From the NCBI GenBank assembly GCA_002104985.1, contig MCGO01000177.1, positions 1 to 64,000 of the forward strand: 64,000 nt of DNA, in the 5' to 3' direction. A model generated the notes under the pieces. The model did no database searches, was not told where the DNA came from, and saw only the letters and a list, made by a program, of their open reading frames with translations. Position numbers and translations under genes: made by a program. Positions 50,133 to 60,400 of this stretch are shown piece by piece. Every line of letters begins with the position of its first letter. Positions within the stretch are counted from its first letter, which is position 1. Origin of the DNA: Rhizoclosmatium globosum (lineage: Eukaryota; Chytridiomycota; Chytridiomycetes; Chytridiales; Chytriomycetaceae).

Positions 50133-51379
50133 ATGAGCAGTAAACCGTGGTTACTATCCAATACTCCTCCACCAGAAGGTATTCCATACCTTCTGATTGA
50201 AGTCGCTGAAATTGTCACAGAAGCATCACCTAGTATGAGCCAGACACTGACTCAAACATCGTCCTCCACCCTCCCAATCCGAGAAACTCTTTTATCTTCC
50301 ATCAAAAGCGAGCACGACCTCGCCGCCCTGAAAACCTCCATCCCAAACCGACACACCCGACGCGCCGTCACCAAATACTACAAATCCCAAAACACACTCA
50401 TAGAAGAACTCCTGAAACCCGTCGGCGCAGAACACGTCGTGGACGAGAGCGACACGCTTGTTAAAGTCAAGATTGCAATGTACGGATCACTTGAGCAACA
50501 TCCTCCTCTTCTGTCTCCAGCTCTACGCCGCCGTCTCGTCAGGCTCGCTGTCACTGTTTGCGACAATGTCCGATTCGTTCATGGACTTGACGTCGAACCT
50601 TGTACTTGTTGTGGCGCATGTGAGTATGGCGAGGAAGAATCTGCAGAGGTTCCCCGCGGGGAAAAGCGGTTCGAGACGGCGGCTATTGTGTTTTTCGTGT
50701 ATTATGGGGGCTTTGTCGTTTGAATTGATTATTGAGGCTGCAAAGACGATTGCGGCGGGGGATCATACTACGGCGTTGACTGTGTTGAATTTGGGGTGTA
50801 TTGGTGTTGCGATAAGTATGTTATTGTTTTATTGAGGGTTTCATGTGTGTATTAATTATTTTATATAATAGCGGTGAAGGCCTGTTTGTTTGCGTACTGT
50901 TTTATGCTTCGCAAGTATCCATCAGCGGGCGTTTTGGCACAAGATCATCGTAATGACATCATTCTAACTCTACGGGTATTCTTCTTTCATTGATGGGACA
51001 ACATGTCGCGTGGTGGATCGATCCAATGGGAGGAATCATCATCGCCCTCTGGATCCTCATCAACTGGAGTCAGACTGCCATCGTCAACATCCAAAAATTC
51101 ATTGGAGAGACAGCGCCTCCTGCTTTATTGAACAAAATAACGTATATTGCAGTGTCGCATCATCCTGATATCCTTCAAGTTGACACAGTACGAGCGTATT
51201 CTTCTGGAGTTGGATACTTTTGTGAAGTTGAATTGTAGTGGATCCATTAACGACGGTCCATGCCGGCACACGATATTGCCGAGTCGTTGCAAGTAGTGTT
51301 GGAATCATTGGAGGAAATTGAAAGAGCCTTTGTGCATATTGATTACAACGTAACGCATCATCCTGAACATTTAGTTTGA
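50133..51379 (+). pseudogene. cation diffusion facilitator (CDF/ZnT-type) metal transporter, multiply frameshifted
   Basis: Starts MSSKPWLLSNTPPPEGIPYL. Family parts occur in order: KIAMYGS...NILLFCLQLYAAVSSGSLSL, FATMSDSFMDLTSNLVLVVA (helix II with the metal-site D), IMGALSFELIIEAAKTIAAG, LAQDHRNDIIL (helix V H-x3-D), GQHVAWWIDPMGGIIIALWI and the C-terminal [20 protein letters not shown], then [17 protein letters not shown]. One intron lies near 50818-50871. Frame changes are needed near 50487, 50670, 50705, 50970, 51235 and 51270. The metal-binding residues survive, so decay is recent or the consensus is poor. Would move Zn, Mn or Fe out of the cytosol. Confidence 0.7.
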
Positions 51380-51446
51380 TTATATTAAAAAATGGGAAAT
51401 AAAAGTCAATAAACAACAGCAACAACCTGTCAAAAAGCCAAGTCAG

Positions 51447-52817
51447 ATGGCAACTTACGCACGAAACCTTCCTGTTGAGCTAGTAGCCATGATCTTGAAG
51501 CTCGTGCCAGAGAAGCACACGCTCGTACTCGTTGCCTCAGTCGCGTATGGAACATTGCCTTCGCATGTGGGCCGTACTTCCCGCCTTCATGCAGCAACCC
51601 TCCGCCGCACTTTGTCGTCGCAAAGTACTCCGCAACGCACCGATCGGACACTGGCTCTGCTGCTGGCCACAAAACATGAAAGATGCCGCGGCTGACATTG
51701 CGAAACGAGCGTACGTTTTTGGGTTCTTTCTTCAAACAAACCAAACAGGAATACTAATCAATACCACCGACACCCAGCCGTGTCTGCCACTTCCACGCAG
51801 AAACATGTTCTTCAGGAAACCCACTTTTGATGCCGGCCTCGTTCGGACTCACAAAGTTCCTCTCCTCAATCATAATCAAGAACCTGCAGTCCCCGCTCCC
51901 AGCCTCATTCTACACACTGCTAAAGTTGAAGTTCTTGGATCTCGATGGAAGTCGCTTGAACGGGCCTCTCTCGCCGGACATTGGGAACTTTAAAACCTTC
52001 AGTACCTGTCGTTGGATTCGTGTGGTTGGAGGGTCCTATTCCTGGGAGCTTGGCAAATGCGTGAATATTATGGACTTGAAACTTGGGAATAATCAGTTTT
52101 CGGGGGTGTTCCGGATATTTTTGGGAAGTTCGCGAATATCAAGTGGCTGGATCTTTCAAACAATAACCTGAGTGGTACTCTCGATGAAACGCCGTCACTC
52201 TTTACGAGGATGAACCTCACGACGCTTTTGCTTGACCACAACTTGTTCACTGGAAGTATTCCCGAGTCCATCAGAAATCTCACATCCCTCTTTCCTTTCT
52301 CTCGCTCACAACCAATTTACGGGTCCAATCCCAGCCACTCTCTCAAGCATTACTTTCATCAAACACATTGTGCTGAACAACAACCTTCTTGTGGTCCGAT
52401 TCCTGCATCTCTCATTCACTTGACTTCTCTGACAACACTTCGCCTTCAAGGAAACAAATTGACCGGCCCACTTCCACCTGAATTCGGAGGAATGATGAGA
52501 CTCCGTTTACTGGATATAAGCCATAACCCTGGAATCATTGGCAGCCTTTCAACGAAATTTGGACGTGACCCGAAAAAGAAGGATGAAGTCGACACCGTGC
52601 TTTGAAGCAGCTTTTGTTGAATGGGACGGGTATGGATGTAGCAAAGAATGGGAATATGTTGTTGGATAAGTATGTGGCGCATAAAGTGCAGCACAATCAC
52701 ATGCAGGTGAAGAGGGTGTGTAAGACGAAGGAGGGTGGGAGATGTGTGGAGTGTGAGGAGGCTAGAGTCAAGAATGAAGAAAGAGGCAACGGAGAGAATC
52801 TTGTGGATCTGGAGTAA
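51447..52817 (+). pseudogene. F-box-like/LRR protein, multiply frameshifted
   Basis: Begins ARNLPVELVAMILKLVPEKH, an F-box-like head similar in position to that of the gene at 30982-31968. After frame changes come LRRs: PLSPDIGNFK, IMDLKLGNNQFSG, IKWLDLSNNNLSGTLDETPS, LTTLLLDHNLFTGSIPESIR, LSLAHNQFTGPIPATLSSIT, FIKHIVLNNNLL, LTTLRLQGNKLTGPLPPEFG. The likely C-terminus is LKQLLLNGTGMDVAKNGNML to the stop at 52817. At least seven frame changes, one at the A4 run near 51993. An intron may lie at 51711-51778. Either a dying gene or a low-quality stretch. Confidence 0.6.
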
Positions 52818-53025
52818 CTATGTATTATATCGTCTGTTCTTTGTTGTCGTGTGCACATGGATAATCAATAAAACTCGTTCAATTCCTTGTATTATGAAAT
52901 CAGAGCTTTGCATGTAAGAAGATGAAGCGACAGGACAGTTTAGTGTGCTTTGAAGGCATGTCCGAACATGTGGCCAGTTGAAGAAGGAATGGCGGGCTCC
53001 CAAACAAACAAAAACTATCCAAAAA
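52818..53025. other. intergenic upstream of histone fragment
   Basis: AT-rich to mixed DNA. No ORF with protein character and no histone gene partner visible on the opposite strand. Confidence 0.4.
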
Positions 53026-53179
53026 ATGGCAGGTTCGTCACGCCATCCTCTCTCTCTTTGCCTCTTCAGCAACCCCAAACTCACCGCTCTTCACACACTC
53101 TCTCTCTTTAGGAGGAAAAGGAAAGAGCAGCGGAAAGGCCAAGGCCGGAGCCAAGTCCCGATCGTCCCGCGCCGGACTC
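53026..53179 (+). pseudogene. histone H2A, truncated after ~25 codons
   Basis: Exon 1 is 53026-53032 (ATG GCA G), intron 53033-53111 (79 nt, ending CTTTAG), and exon 2 starts at 53112, giving MAGGKGKSSGKAKAGAKSRS, then SRAGL. This is the H2A N-terminal tail up to just before QFPVGR. From 53180 the sequence no longer encodes H2A: the histone fold, about 100 residues, is absent. The break coincides with the left edge of the repeat-rich region that leads into the retrotransposon. A complete H2A gene must exist elsewhere if this is a real truncation. Confidence 0.78.
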
Positions 53180-54221
53180 TTCGAAGTTTGTCGGAAGGGG
53201 TACAGGAAGCCAAACCTTTCTTATTTGAGTGGCTACTCAATTTCTTTGAGTGTCAGGACATGTTACTTGATAGCAAATTGGTTTTGCAAAAATAAAACAG
53301 AAAGTTCCCTCAAAAAGACAACAGTAGACTGTAGAGCCAACAGGTCTCTTTGAGGCATTCCAGAGGCCACTTGTCTGTGGATCATTAGGACATGATCGAT
53401 TCAAGTCTGGATGCCGGCTGAGGACAACCCGTCCCTAGAACCCAACCAGGTTGCTGCCAGACAACAGTTGCAAGTTCGCTGGGAAAGCAAGTCAATCCAG
53501 GCCAGGAACCTCTTTTCACCATGGGGCTCTTTCCCGAACGGAGGGATAGTACCCTTGGGAACCGGCCCAACCACGGCTCCATGGTCAAGGGGATAGAACA
53601 CCAGCATGTGTGAAATCCTAACAAGCACCCCCAACCAGTGGTATGCAAGCCAGTACTACACCACTCTCTCCAGACTCTGGGCTAGGAGAAACCAAGGCGC
53701 GGGTCCCTAAAACGGATATACAGAGGCGACTGGTCAAGCTCCTTGGTGCCGATGAGCAAGCGATTCAAGCTGTCCAGTTGGGAATGTGTAAAGATCAACC
53801 AACTGAGTAGCAAGTACCGCGGTCCCAGGAAAGGATATTCGGGTGGATCACAACGGACCGGAACGAGAGCAAGGTGGTGCAAGTGCAAGTCTCGATGGTG
53901 CTCTAGTGGTCATCGAGATGGCAAGTTTTGTGGTTAGGAGAACCAACAACAGATTGCAAGGTGAGTGTAAAGGTGAGTGCGAGGCGGTGCCGTTGTTATC
54001 TTTCTTTATTGTTGTTTTATGTTTCTATCCCATCATTACTGTTAGTTTTCTCTTTTAGATGTTGATGCAGGTATAGTGCTCGAGTCCTCATGGGCTTGTA
54101 GTGGCGACGTCCGGGGCCATCGGAACTGTTGTTTACAGTTCTGGTGAAATTGGCGGCTACAAGCGAGGGATGAGGAGCGCTGCCGGGAAGATACCGGCGA
54201 AAAGACCCCGCAAGTCGTGAC
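53180..54221. other. unidentified ~1 kb between H2A fragment and LTR-like sequence
   Basis: Higher GC than the DNA to its left, with no long ORF. It includes a segment (about 53400-53940) rich in GG/CC runs that could fold as RNA, but I recognise no rRNA, SRP or RNase P signature. The likeliest reading is noncoding retroelement or relic DNA. Confidence 0.35.
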
Positions 54222-54630
54222 ATTTTGGGGGCCTCACCTCATTATGGGGATGATGGCCGCTGTGACCTCTACTAGACATGGTAAAGTATATGTGAACACT
54301 CATTCACTTTCTCGCAACTCGTTGCGAAGATCGCTGGTTTATCCAGTGATAGCTCAACCCAGAGCTTTGGCCACCCATAGCCTTCATTTCATTATTGTTA
54401 ATTGTATGATCACTGTATAATAAAGCTCGGGAGAGCACCAAACTCAATATAACTATATTAGGATTCACTCGAACCCACCCGAGGGAAGGAAACGCTGCTC
54501 CTTCGTCTTTCGAAACCTCCGTTGTTTGTTTGTTGGGCGGGACGGATCCCGAACACCTTTGAAAACCTCTTGTCAAAAGTACCCAACTGTCGAAAGTTGC
54601 TCGAAATCCTCTCGCTCTCCGTTGCAAACT
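54222..54630 (+). mobile_element. probable 5' LTR-like region of Ty3/gypsy element
   Basis: Contains TGTATAATAAAGCTCGGG (about 54414-54431), usable as TATA/polyadenylation signal. It ends GTTGCAAAC just before TGGTGCCGTTGTCTGG, which looks like a primer-binding site (starts TGG, complementary to a tRNA CCA end). Another TGGGGGCC at 54227 resembles a tRNA-Pro-type site, so the left border is uncertain. The 3' LTR lies outside the window, so this cannot be confirmed here. Confidence 0.35.
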
Positions 54631-54631
54631 G

Positions 54632-54648
54632 GTGCCGTTGTCTGGTTT
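54632..54648 (+). other. candidate primer-binding site
   Basis: TGGTGCCGTTGTCTGG follows the LTR-like end. It resembles the TGGCGCCGTTGCCGGG site used by many gypsy elements (primed by tRNA-Asp) with two or three changes. Confidence 0.35.
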
Positions 54649-55867
54649 CTGCTGTATGGCCTGCGGCACTTATATCCCAAACACCGGCTTAAACTCCAGT
54701 AGACATTGGAGCGACAAGAACAAGGGCCCAACGAACGACGAAATCAGATTCGAAAGAAGGTACCTTCCTCCCACATCCAAAACTCTATTCGTTTTCTTCA
54801 CTCAAAACCAACAAACCCACCTGACGACTGTTCGAACGACGACGTTCGAAACCACGACAACTTTCGAAACCGCGGCGATACTACGAAAGCCGCTTAAAGC
54901 GCCTTGTAAGTTAATCCTAGAACTATATTCAGCTCTTTAACTCGCTCTCGAACCGTACAGGAACCACCTCGACGAACTACGTGCCTCACCCCACCACCAA
55001 CGTCCCTGTTACGTTGCCGCAACGCCCTCGCGAGCCACGTATGTACGTAGAGCCCCTCACCTTTCATCATATCTAACCTACTGAACCACCAGTTCAACGA
55101 CGAAACCCGAACGACGACCAACTCCGAATAACGATGCCCGACGGAACAGCGTGGAACACCAACGAAGCCAACGTCGAATGATTCGTCAGGTCAGTTCACC
55201 CTCGCCTACGACACTGATCTAACTGTCTATTCACACTCAAACTATCCCCACGGCTACCCCCTACTGGACTACCTCTCACTGTCGACGAACTGGACATTAT
55301 AATGAAGGTGACTATCACCCCACCCCCTCTCTCTCGGGTGCGGAAGATCTCTCGGTGGAGAGCTCTCTTCGCGCTATTGACTCATCGGTGGATGAGCTGT
55401 GGCAACGTACCATTCCCTCTCCTCTCCTGAGTATAGAAGATCTCTCGGTGGAGAGCTCTCTTCACGTATCTTACTCTCCGGTGGGGGAGAAGGTGCATAT
55501 ACTCTACTCGGGTGCGGAAGATCTCTCGGTGGAGAGCTCTCTTCGTGCTATTGACTCGTCGGTGGACGAGCAATAGCAGCGTACCACGCCTCTACCCAAC
55601 TCCCTTTGTATAGTTCACTCACTCAGTCCTGTATTCAGATATCGACAAGCGTTCACGTAAACTCATTCGACGACGAAACAATACCGGAACAATCCAACCC
55701 CCAATCGAGTCGCTTTAGGAGTCGCTTTATTGAATACGAAACGTAACTAGGTAACTGTATGTGTATTATGGATGGAGAGACTTCTATCACTCCCTCCCAC
55801 TCCCTCGGATGGTAATAAACATGATTCCTTTTATCACTTTAATTTCTTTACTCAAAAATAAAACAAT
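54649..55867. other. leader region of the retroelement, no clear gene
   Basis: Dense in CGA/ACGA triplets, with short ORFs only. Holds the three-copy hairpin repeat at 55345-55560 and ends with an AT-rich stretch just before the MYND-type ORF. Candidate place for promoter, packaging or splice signals. Confidence 0.35.
55345..55560 (+). repeat. three-copy repeat with GATCTCTCGGTGGAGAGCTC hairpin
   Basis: The block AAGATCTCTCGGTGGAGAGC + TCTCTTC occurs about 90 bp apart near 55345, 55436 and 55526. CTCTC...GAGAG within each copy can form a stem-loop. The first and third copies also share downstream GCTATTGACTC(A/G)TCGGTGG. Lies in the retroelement leader. Confidence 0.75.
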
Positions 55868-56221
55868 ATGCCATACTTCATGATATACGGATCCACCCCA
55901 TTCCAAGTCAGAGGTCCTTCAATTGTCGACGAACTTATCATCGGTATTATCGCCTCGCAAGACATGGAACGATGCTGGAACCCCAATTGCGACCAAGCAC
56001 AATGCGAAGACAAGATACTCCGTAACTGTGCGCGTTGCAAGCATGCGCGATATTGTTCGGTCCGATGCCAGGAGATTGAGTGGCAACCCAACAAGCACCG
56101 GGACATCTGCCGCCCACTGGAATACGTCAAAAACAATGAAAACTTTAGACGAGCTCTAATTAGAGCCTTTGTGGAAGGAGCGGTGGACGAGTTCAAAGTC
56201 CGCTTCATTCATTACTTATAG
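55868..56221 (+). CDS. small MYND-type zinc-finger protein
   Basis: 117 aa. Residues about 36-82 hold CWNPNCDQAQCEDKILRNCA, RCKHARYCSVRCQEIEWQPN, KHRDIC. This fits the MYND pattern C-x-x-C...C-x2-C...YC-x3-CQ...W-x4-H-x3-C, with all zinc ligands visible. Short flanks have no other domain. MYND fingers bind proline-rich peptides of partners. Position between the LTR-like leader and the gag region, same strand, suggests it is carried by the element, which would be unusual. It could instead be a host gene into which an element inserted. Confidence 0.6.
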   Translation: MPYFMIYGSTPFQVRGPSIVDELIIGIIASQDMERCWNPNCDQAQCEDKILRNCARCKHARYCSVRCQEIEWQPNKHRDICRPLEYVKNNENFRRALIRAFVEGAVDEFKVRFIHYL

Positions 56222-56308
56222 TGAACAGCGGAATAAACCAAAATACAACTTTTCACCATTTAAACTAATGTTGATTCAATCCAAGCACAGTGAGCAGTTG
56301 AGGAAGAG

Positions 56309-57187
56309 GTGAACACTGCAGTGCCGCCGGAAAAACAAGATCCGAAAATTCCCCACCAGGAACATTCAAAAATATCCCCAAAAACTCTTTCGCAAATGGA
56401 GAAGAATACTACCCCATTTGAGTACATGAAGGACGCAATCCTCCAGACTACGCCCCGGAAGGAGAGCAACATCCGCCCCACCAATTCTGGCAGCGGATCC
56501 AACCAAGTCGGGATTGGCTATTCTGAGCTTACCTACAAACCTCGTTGTGGGTTCTGTTCTGGCATATTCGGTCATGCTGTCCAGAAATGCCACGACTATT
56601 GTGGCAGTTACTTCTGCGACGCAACCCGTGCTAATTGCAAGGCCCGTGCCTATAAGGAGCACATTCAAAAGTGCGGAAATCCAATGGCTAAATTCCTCCA
56701 ACAGCTGGACTTGTCATTTAAGAACTCGAACGAACCCCACTTGATCAAGACGGACGAGATGTTGGAATGGGCCAATCCGGATTTCTTCAAAGCGTTCCCG
56801 AATACAACCAACAAGGCCGCAACTAAGGGCAAAGAACTAGCCGCAATGGTACCATACAGTCAGCATGGATCCGAATCCTCCAGATCTGATGCCGAAACTC
56901 AGACGAACTCTCCCCCTCCGACCGTCCCGGCCGTGCGTACCAAAAGCACTATTACTAAGACCAGACGAGATCCATCCCCGAAACCAGGCCCGTCCACTCG
57001 TGCAAGGGTTTCGGACCCTCTCGACGAACTGTTTCCGAACGGTGTTTACCCTCCTGTCGACGATGATCGCTGCAATTACTGCCAAACAAGAATTCCGTAT
57101 CCAGAATATAACTGTACCTGCATGGATCAGTTTGAAGAATCGGACTTCTCTGAATTTGAGTATTGGGACAATGAAGAAAGAGATTGA
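56309..57187 (+). CDS. cysteine-rich protein upstream of gag
   Basis: 292 aa; the first ATG is at 56309 or 56396 (MEKNTTPFEYMKD). A central Cys cluster, CGFCSGIFGHAVQKCHDYCG, then SYFCDATRANCKARAYKEHI and QKC, looks like a zinc-binding module that includes a knuckle-like C-x2-C-x4-GH-x4-C. A second pair sits at the C-terminus (CNYCQTRIPYPEYNCTC), with a strongly acidic end (EESDFSEFEYWDNEERD). The middle is Pro/Ser/Arg-rich. No signal peptide. Nucleic-acid binding is inferred. Same strand and spacing as the MYND ORF and the gag-containing ORF, so probably an accessory gene of the element. Confidence 0.5.
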   Translation: MNTAVPPEKQDPKIPHQEHSKISPKTLSQMEKNTTPFEYMKDAILQTTPRKESNIRPTNSGSGSNQVGIGYSELTYKPRCGFCSGIFGHAVQKCHDYCGSYFCDATRANCKARAYKEHIQKCGNPMAKFLQQLDLSFKNSNEPHLIKTDEMLEWANPDFFKAFPNTTNKAATKGKELAAMVPYSQHGSESSRSDAETQTNSPPPTVPAVRTKSTITKTRRDPSPKPGPSTRARVSDPLDELFPNGVYPPVDDDRCNYCQTRIPYPEYNCTCMDQFEESDFSEFEYWDNEERD

Positions 57188-57465
57188 GTGCTTGAAACAT
57201 CCTCAAACTGTATTCACCACAGCTACAATTAAAACCCCTTCATTTGATATATCTCCCTTATTCAAAATAAACTACAAATGAACTCCGTAATTATTGCAAG
57301 TGGACTCATAGTAGAAGAAGGACAAAGTCGGCCCGAAAAGTCCATTAACACTCAAAACCCCAAAACCGGAAAAAAGATCAGGCCACCAAGGGAGGAAACG
57401 CAAAAATGGAGATAAAGGAGGCTACCCGAAAAGAAAAAGGGCTCATTTAAATTACTCCGAAAACA

Positions 57466-60400
57466 ATGAACAATCTCCCGAGTACTCCAACTATTTCCCC
57501 AACCGACATGATCGGAAATGGACACCGCCAACTGCCTTCGTTCAAGAAGCGCCCCGTTGAACCAGTCACTCCACCGGGCCCTGACGAGTTCATTCCCCTG
57601 AACAACGAGTCTTCCCCCGAACCACCGGCCGAAATCTCGGATAAGCAAGACCCAGAAGCCCGAGCAAGAGCATTGAAAGCTTATCATGCGAAGATCACCA
57701 AGAATAGAGCTCGCCAGAAGGCCAAGAACGCCAAAATCCTACACACGACTGCCCAGTCTGGTTCTGGGGCTATCAACAGGCTCCCATGTTTGTACCTTTT
57801 TATTCTTGTCTTTGTTTCTTTTGCTTTGACTCCTGTCCTTGGACACGGAGATCAAACCGGCCCACACCATGGCCCTACCCCTACCCAATGGGAATACAAC
57901 AATATTAAATGTTATCAAACTCACCTAGATCACTTGGATCGCGCCGCTCAACTCAACACAAGATTGAATGCTGCCGGTATCAACGCCGAAGCACACCTCT
58001 CGAAGAAAAAGAAATTCATGGCGTTGTTCAACACCCTCAAGAGTAGTCATATTGACGAAATGGCAAGAAAAGAGGCCACTAACCTCAGACGTGCCATGAG
58101 ACAAGAGGAGTATATCACAAGCGCCATTGCTTATGAACAGCGCAGAGACGAAGGTGAAATGATCTGCTGCTTTATCAATCGTATGAATGGTCTAACAAAA
58201 TCAATTGTACAGAACGTGGCACCATGGTTGGAAGAATCGTCAGCGTTCCAACCGCTCTTGCCTTCTACACGTCCAACGAGCAAATCAAGAACAGTTTCGG
58301 TCTGTACAGAACAGTTGAAATTGAACGTCTCACCCCAGTCGAACGCGAAAATGTATACAAGCCTATCCTCAACGCCTATGAGAAGTACAAGGCTAATCAG
58401 GAGCTCTACAACACAATCAGCGACCAACTTGACGATATCTTGTCCACTGCCGGCTCAGATTACCCAGACCAAACTAGCACTGCGCGTCAATCACCAACAC
58501 AGGCTCCTGGAGCCCCCGCCGCAATCCCAGGAAACTTGGATGTCATGCTTTCTGATTCCCTCAGTATGGATGATGGAAGTGATATCTATGACATCACCAA
58601 CAACCTCTAACAACTCACTCAGTATTCAAACATTGATTTATCCCAAATTAGAGAGCGATTACATCATTTATTATCCCCTACTACTCCAAATAAATTTCCT
58701 TTCCCAAATCCTCATTTGGACCAGCACGAAGAAAGAAATCCAAAATTATCTTAACGTTTTTTCCTTCCAAAAAACGTTGGCTCTACTTCTGTTGACAACA
58801 CCAACAACAGAAGCCACGAGCAATGTCCAAGAGAACTACTCGCGCCAACAGTGGCAGCTCCAGGTACACAATGTGCCATTATTCATCACCATTACTCTAG
58901 TCCTAGCTATTACTAGTCTCATATTAATCCATCACAAACTTAGCCTCGCGCGTACGACTATCAAACTATACGATCGTACCATCCTCGTTCTCAACAACAA
59001 GTTTGCCACCCCTAACGAAGAAGAACTGCAACCCCAGACAATTGCCGTCCTTGCCGACACCCTCCGTCTCAATTTCCCGGACCAGTTCAAGGATTTCATC
59101 GAGGACCAGAACCAAGAACCCACCGTCCGCGAAGTTGTTAACGAAGCCCTACGCTTGTCCCTGAAGTTCGACGATGGCCAAGTACTGACTGTGAAAGGAT
59201 TCAATACGTTCGATGAAGCGTATGCTTTTGCAAGAAATAGACCAACGGATACTTTGTTGGAGCACCAAATTGGCATTAGAAACGCGAAGGAACGTTTGCT
59301 CGGTGCCCAAGTCATTGGAGCTTTTCCAAACAGCAGCGCCGACACACCCCCGCCACTGTCTGCAACAAGTGCTTCTTCAAACGCAAGTGTACCAGAAGAC
59401 GAAGCAGATTCTATCACCGTACCGCACTCTGCATATCACACACCCGTAGGCAAAGGAGTCCGCTTTTCGACATTGCCAACAGTTACAAGTGCACCCCCGA
59501 GAGTACCAACTACTACTACCATTGTCCCACCGGCAACCAACATTGCCACAAATCAACCAGCTAATCCTGTTACGAGTACAGTTCAACAAACCCAGGCTAC
59601 TCATATTCCGGTTCCTGCCCAACTAGCTACTCACGTAGCAGCACTTCAACAAACTGCTGTAACTGCACCAACACCTCAAGTCGTCAACCCAGCTCCGCAA
59701 CCCCCAGTAGTTGCTTATCAAGCCATTGGAACCGCTAGACCGTTGAACGAGAAGGACGTGATTGCATCGATCACTACAGACCTTCCCTACTTGGAAAGTA
59801 AGACTGCTGCGAGATGGTGGAATGATGTTGCTGAAGCAAGAGATACTAACGTTGGAACTGGACTCCCTTTCATCTCGGACGTGGCATTCCTTAATGCCCT
59901 CGGACGAGGAAATATCGAAGGCGATCAGTCCGCAAAACAGTTCAAGAAGGACCTTCAACGTGCTGTTTCCTGGAAGGACGCACACGCCCGATTGACTTAT
60001 TGGTTTCTTGACAATAAGAAGCTCCGCGAAATGGGCGCAGAAATTGATGACTTCAAATGGGATTCTTCTGACCCAGACCTCGAAGCTGTCAATATCAAAA
60101 GTATGAACAAGGCTCTCCCGTCTGAACACCAGCGTACCCTCCTGGAACTCAAACGTGGCTTTTTGAAGAATGCTCCAAGTTGCCAAGCCAAAGACGACTT
60201 GTATGATGGAACTGAAGTCAAAGTTCCGAATCGCCAAACCATAACCAACTTCGAAGACCCAGTCGTATCATTGGAAGACATCGCTAAGGCGCTTAAGACA
60301 TCAAAACGTCATACAAACACCAAGGAAACTGATATTGAAGCGATCTTGGACCAGTTTATTGCGAAGCAGAAACGTGACCAAATCCGCGAACAACGTGACC

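Noticed and set aside
53400..53940. rRNA, SRP RNA or RNase P RNA gene
   Set aside because: GC-rich and foldable, but no conserved signature of any of these RNAs could be found by eye.
58131..58427. 98-aa minus-strand ORF with hydrophobic start
   Set aside because: Opposite to two coding frames of the element; no independent support.
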